From: Plantactinospora sp040120695
GTDB lineage: Bacteria; Actinomycetota; Actinomycetes; Mycobacteriales; Micromonosporaceae
Reading direction: 5' to 3'
Assembly (NCBI RefSeq): GCF_040120695.1
Contig: NZ_JBEEAC010000001.1
Location: forward strand, 434,001 to 498,000
DNA: 64,000 nt
Position 1 is the first letter of the stretch. Each line of letters starts with the position of its first letter. The notes beneath the pieces are model-generated. The model was not told the origin of the DNA. It did not search any database and saw nothing but the letters and a program-made list of their open reading frames with translations. A program made the position numbers and the translations under genes. Positions 60,659 through 64,000 of the stretch are shown here, in pieces.

Positions 60659-62275
60659 ATGACCGACGACATCCTGCGGATGCGGAACATCACCAAGACC
60701 TTTCCCGGGGTACGCGCACTGCACGAGGTCAGCCTCTCGGTGCGCCGGGGTGAGATCCACGCGATCTGCGGCGAGAACGGCGCCGGGAAGTCCACCCTGA
60801 TGAAGGTGCTGTCCGGGGTCTACCCGCACGGCTCGTACGCCGGGGAGATCCTCTTCGACGGTGAGCCCTGCGAGTTCGCCGACATCCGGGACAGCGAGCG
60901 GCGCGGAATCGTCATCATCCACCAGGAGTTGGCGCTCTGCCCGCAGCTCTCGATCGCCGAGAACATCTTCCTCGGCAACGAGCGGGCCAGCCGTGGTCTG
61001 ATCGACTGGAACCGGACCAACCACGAGGCCGCCGAGCTGCTCGCCCGGGTCGGACTGCACGAGAACCCGGTGACCCAGATCAGCGACATCGGCGTCGGCA
61101 AGCAGCAGCTCGTCGAGATCGCCAAGGCGCTCGCCAAGCGGGTCCGGCTGCTCATCCTCGACGAGCCCACCGCGGCGCTCAACGACCGGGACTCGGCGCA
61201 CCTGCTCGACCTGCTGCGCGGCCTGCGTGACCAGGGCATCACCTGTGTGATCATCTCGCACAAGCTGAACGAGATCGCGGCGATCGCCGACCGGATCACG
61301 ATCCTGCGGGACGGGCGGACGATCGAGACCCTGGACCCGGAGTCCGACGAGGTGACCGAGGACCGGATCATCTCCGGGATGGTCGGCCGCGACCTCGACC
61401 ACCGGTTCCCGCCGCGCGAGCCCCGCATCGGCACCGAGGTGCTGCGGATCGAGGACTGGACGGTGCACAGCCCCACCCAGCACGGCCGGGTGGTGGTCTC
61501 CAACGCCAACCTCACGCTGCGGCGCGGGGAGATCGTCGGGCTGGCCGGGCTGATGGGCGCCGGCCGTACCGAGCTGGCGATGAGCGTCTTCGGGCGCTCC
61601 TACGGGACGGAGATCTCCGGCCGGCTGGTCAAGGACGGGCGGGAGATCAGCGTACGGTCGGTGCGGGACGCCATCCGGCACGGCATCGCGTACGCGACCG
61701 AGGACCGCAAGCGGTACGGCCTCAACCTGATCGAGGACATCAAGCGGAACATCTCCGCCGCCGGCCTGAGCCGGCTGGCGCGGCGCGGCTGGGTCGACGA
61801 CCACCGGGAGTACCAGGTCGCCGACGAGTTCCGGGCCAGCATGAACATCAAGGCGCCGAGCGTGCTGAGCGTGACCGGCAAGCTCAGCGGCGGCAACCAG
61901 CAGAAGGTCGTACTGTCGAAGTGGATCTTCACGAATCCTGACGTGCTGATCCTCGACGAGCCGACCCGGGGCATCGACGTCGGCGCCAAGTACGAGATCT
62001 ACTCGATCATCAACCGGCTCGCCGACGAGGGCAAGGCCATCCTGGTCATCTCGTCGGAGCTGCCCGAACTGCTCGGCCTCTGCGACCGCATCTACACCCT
62101 CTCCGCCGGCCGGGTCACCGCCGAGGTGCCGCGCGCCGAGGCGACCCAGGAGTACCTGATGCGGCACATGACCAAGGGCCAGGCCGACCACGGCGACGCC
62201 CGCGGTGCCACCGACGCCCCGGGCCCGGTGGACGCCGCCGGCCGGCCGGGCGACTCGACGAACGGACAGGAGTAG
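60659..62275 (+). CDS. gguA: Multiple-monosaccharide ABC transporter, tandem ATPase
   Basis: The 538-residue protein contains two ABC domains. The first has GENGAGKSTLMK, Q-loop HQELALCPQ, a diverged signature (ISDIGVGKQQLVEIAKAL) and LLILDEPTAALND. The second has a diverged Walker A (GLMGAGRTELAMS), signature KLSGGNQQKVVLSKW and LILDEPTRGIDVG. This arrangement matches GguA/MmsA of sugar importers. ATG 60659 is 12 bases from GGAGG, a long spacing, and no better start is in frame. It sits between the binding protein and permease genes. Confidence 0.92.
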   Translation: MTDDILRMRNITKTFPGVRALHEVSLSVRRGEIHAICGENGAGKSTLMKVLSGVYPHGSYAGEILFDGEPCEFADIRDSERRGIVIIHQELALCPQLSIAENIFLGNERASRGLIDWNRTNHEAAELLARVGLHENPVTQISDIGVGKQQLVEIAKALAKRVRLLILDEPTAALNDRDSAHLLDLLRGLRDQGITCVIISHKLNEIAAIADRITILRDGRTIETLDPESDEVTEDRIISGMVGRDLDHRFPPREPRIGTEVLRIEDWTVHSPTQHGRVVVSNANLTLRRGEIVGLAGLMGAGRTELAMSVFGRSYGTEISGRLVKDGREISVRSVRDAIRHGIAYATEDRKRYGLNLIEDIKRNISAAGLSRLARRGWVDDHREYQVADEFRASMNIKAPSVLSVTGKLSGGNQQKVVLSKWIFTNPDVLILDEPTRGIDVGAKYEIYSIINRLADEGKAILVISSELPELLGLCDRIYTLSAGRVTAEVPRAEATQEYLMRHMTKGQADHGDARGATDAPGPVDAAGRPGDSTNGQE

Positions 62276-62283
62276 CCCTCGAT

Positions 62284-63546
62284 ATGAGCGCCACCGCCCC
62301 GACCAACGCCGACGTCGCGCTGAGCGGCCCCGGTCTCGGTGTGCCCGCCGCCCCGTCCGGCGGGCCAGGCCGCCGGCTCTCGGTGAACCTGCGGCAGAGC
62401 GGAATCTACGTCGCCTTCGCGCTGATCGTGCTGCTCTTCTCGGTGCTGACCGACGGGGCCCTGCTCCAGCCGCAGAACATCTCCAACATCATCGTGCAGA
62501 ACTCGTACGTGCTGATCCTGGCGATCGGCATGATCCTGATCATCATTGCCGGACACATCGACCTCTCCGCCGGCTCGGTGGTGGCGGTCACCGGGGCGGT
62601 CGCGGCGGTGCTGATGGTCGAACACGACGTACCGTGGCCGCTGGCCCTGCTGATCACCCTGGTCGTCGGCGGGCTGATCGGTGCCTGGCAGGGCTTCTGG
62701 GTGGCCTACTTCGGCATCCCGGCCTTCATCGTCACGCTCGCCGGCATGCTGCTGTTCCGGGCGCTGACCCTGACCGTCCTCGGTAACCAGGGCATCGGCC
62801 CGTTCCCGGACCCGGTGCGTACCCTCGCCAACGGCTTCACCGAGGGCTACCTGGGCAACGTCGGCCTCGGCCCGCTGGGCGGCGCCGACCTGTTCAGCCT
62901 GTTGGTCGGGATCGCCGCGATGGCCGGCATCGTGCTGGTGCAGTGGCGCGGCCGGGTGTCCCGGCTCGGCTACCAGCAGAACGTCGAACCGCTGCCGCTG
63001 TTCGTCCTCAAGCTCGCCCTGGCCGGCGTCGTGGTGATGACGGTGATCGTGCAGTTGGCCCGGTTCAAGAACCTGCCCTGGGTGCTGATCCTGCTGGCGG
63101 GACTGATCCTGGCGTACTCGCTGCTGACCAGCCGGGCCGTCTTCGGCCGGCAGATCTACGCCGTCGGCGGCAACCTCCAGGCGGCGACGCTGAGCGGCGT
63201 CAAGGTCAAGTCGGTGATCTTCTGGATCTTCGTCAACATGGGGGTGCTCTCCGCGCTCGCCGGGATCATCTTCGCCGGCCGGCTCAACCAGGCCGGGCCG
63301 ACCGCCGGCAACGCCTTCGAACTCGACGCCATCGCGGCGGCGTTCATCGGTGGGGCGGCCGTGCAGGGCGGGGTCGGCAAGGTGGTCGGGGCGATCACCG
63401 GTGGCTTGATCATGGGTGTCATCAACAACGGCATGTCGTTGATGGGCGCGCCGAGCGAGCAGGTGATGCTGGTGAAGGGCGCGGTACTGCTCGCGGCGGT
63501 CGCCTTCGACGTCTGGACCAAGCGACGCGCCGGAGCATCCCGGTAG
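62284..63546 (+). CDS. gguB: Multiple-monosaccharide ABC transporter, permease
   Basis: The 420-residue permease has about ten hydrophobic segments and a BPD_transp_2 core: IIAGHIDLSAGSVVAVTGAV, IPAFIVTLAGMLLFRALTLT, AVGGNLQAATLSGVKVKSVI, and AAAFIGGAAVQGGVGKVVGA. This is the GguB/MmsB family paired with ChvE and GguA. ATG 62284 follows the ATPase stop by 8 bases. It completes the importer downstream of araA, which supports arabinose as one substrate. Confidence 0.92.
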   Translation: MSATAPTNADVALSGPGLGVPAAPSGGPGRRLSVNLRQSGIYVAFALIVLLFSVLTDGALLQPQNISNIIVQNSYVLILAIGMILIIIAGHIDLSAGSVVAVTGAVAAVLMVEHDVPWPLALLITLVVGGLIGAWQGFWVAYFGIPAFIVTLAGMLLFRALTLTVLGNQGIGPFPDPVRTLANGFTEGYLGNVGLGPLGGADLFSLLVGIAAMAGIVLVQWRGRVSRLGYQQNVEPLPLFVLKLALAGVVVMTVIVQLARFKNLPWVLILLAGLILAYSLLTSRAVFGRQIYAVGGNLQAATLSGVKVKSVIFWIFVNMGVLSALAGIIFAGRLNQAGPTAGNAFELDAIAAAFIGGAAVQGGVGKVVGAITGGLIMGVINNGMSLMGAPSEQVMLVKGAVLLAAVAFDVWTKRRAGASR

Positions 63547-63865
63547 TCGGGAGCCCTTCCGGCGGCGACACACCTGCCTCGGCGTGGTCGGCGGCCGGCC
63601 CGCCCGGGAGGCGCACCTGCCACGGCAGTACCTCGGCCGACGGGGTCTTCGCCGTACTGGCCCGGCGAGCCGTACGGCTTCCGACTGCGAGAGCGCATAC
63701 GGTAGATATCCGGACGAACCAGGGTCCGATCCGGGATCGGGGCGCCCGACGCCGGGGCGGGGCGGGCCCGTGTGGAGTCAGGAGGCAGGCCGATGGCCGA
63801 TCCGGTGAGGACCCCGGCGAGCGGGCCGGGCCGGCGCGTCCCGACGGTCGGCCGCGCCGGCTGAG
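63547..63865. other. 319-bp non-coding stretch after the sugar importer
   Basis: No gene is supported. GCCGTACGGC at 63670-63679 is a perfect palindrome; an AGATAT motif near 63702 might be a -10 for the next gene. No clear terminator with U-tract follows the permease. Confidence 0.35.
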
Positions 63866-64000
63866 ATGGACTGGGCCGGATGGGCACTTTTCGGGATCGT
63901 CGCCACCACCGCACTGACGGCGGCGATGATCACGGCGCAGCTCGCCGGGTTAACCCGGGTTGACCTGCCACTGATCCTCGGCACCATGTTCACCGAGGAC
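63866..64000 (+). CDS. Membrane protein, 5' part only (runs off window)
   Basis: The first 45 residues read MDWAGWALFGIVATTALTAA and then MITAQLAGLTRVDLPLILGT with MFTED at the window edge. One hydrophobic helix is followed by a DLPLILGTMFTED stretch that I associate with uncharacterised multi-spanning actinobacterial membrane proteins. The start follows a GAG-rich spacer; no strong ribosome-binding site is seen. The gene continues outside the window, so length and family are open. Confidence 0.6.
   Translation, partial: MDWAGWALFGIVATTALTAAMITAQLAGLTRVDLPLILGTMFTED

Overview
The window is high-GC DNA from an actinomycete. GTG/TTG starts, 4-nt ATGA/GTGA gene overlaps, XRE-DUF397 gene pairs, LuxR/BTAD regulators, LCP proteins and class Ia ribonucleotide reductase behind a cobalamin riboswitch together suggest Micromonosporaceae or a close relative. 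This is an inference from gene content, not a database match.

Layout. 1-5.7 kb is scarred by mobile DNA: the tail of an IS5-like transposase abuts a decapitated secreted S1 protease; a Tn552/Tn5053-like transposon (serine resolvase, res-like repeats, TniA-type DDE transposase, TniB-type ATPase, one candidate end) sits just upstream of a GH15 gene that is cut off near residue 280. 5.7-8.4 kb is a TetR regulator divergent from a DrrAB-type ABC exporter, with paired operator-like boxes around the promoter. 8.6-11.7 kb is a membrane kinase pair plus LuxR-type response regulator. 11.9-13.5 kb is a WXG-like secretion-substrate cassette. 13.5-16.55 kb is an island bounded by a 54-55 bp direct repeat, carrying a three-gene operon of uncharacterised small proteins and an XRE-DUF397 pair. 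A CxxC-rich zinc-ribbon gene with a frameshift follows (16.55-18.6 kb).

18.8-25.6 kb holds a stand-alone NRPS-type condensation protein, an NAD(P)-binding epimerase-like protein, and nrdAB. The nrd leader carries two NrdR-box-like sites 32 bp apart followed by a complete B12 riboswitch, so DNA-precursor supply appears to be controlled by both a nucleotide-sensing repressor and cobalamin. 25.6-29.3 kb is a PadR-controlled FtsX-type ABC transporter. 29.5-38.9 kb contains a glycerophosphodiester phosphodiesterase, an AMP-forming ligase, a radical SAM protein with atypical cysteine spacing, a very large ATPase/BTAD regulator and two lipoproteins. 39.0-41.9 kb holds a Ser/Thr kinase, a MarR regulator facing a gene remnant, and a small membrane protein.

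42.0-55.3 kb is a cell-surface polysaccharide locus: LCP ligase, polyprenyl-phosphate sugar-1-phosphate transferase, four GT4 glycosyltransferases, an O-antigen-polymerase-like protein and a MurJ/Wzx-like flippase, with a DUF1501/DUF1800 pair on the opposite strand inside it. 55.3-57.7 kb has a degenerate kinase-like membrane protein and a DUF523 protein. 57.7-63.5 kb is an arabinose/monosaccharide module: araA behind a LacI-type operator, then a ChvE-GguA-GguB type ABC importer. The window ends in a truncated membrane-protein gene. No rRNA, tRNA or CRISPR was seen.
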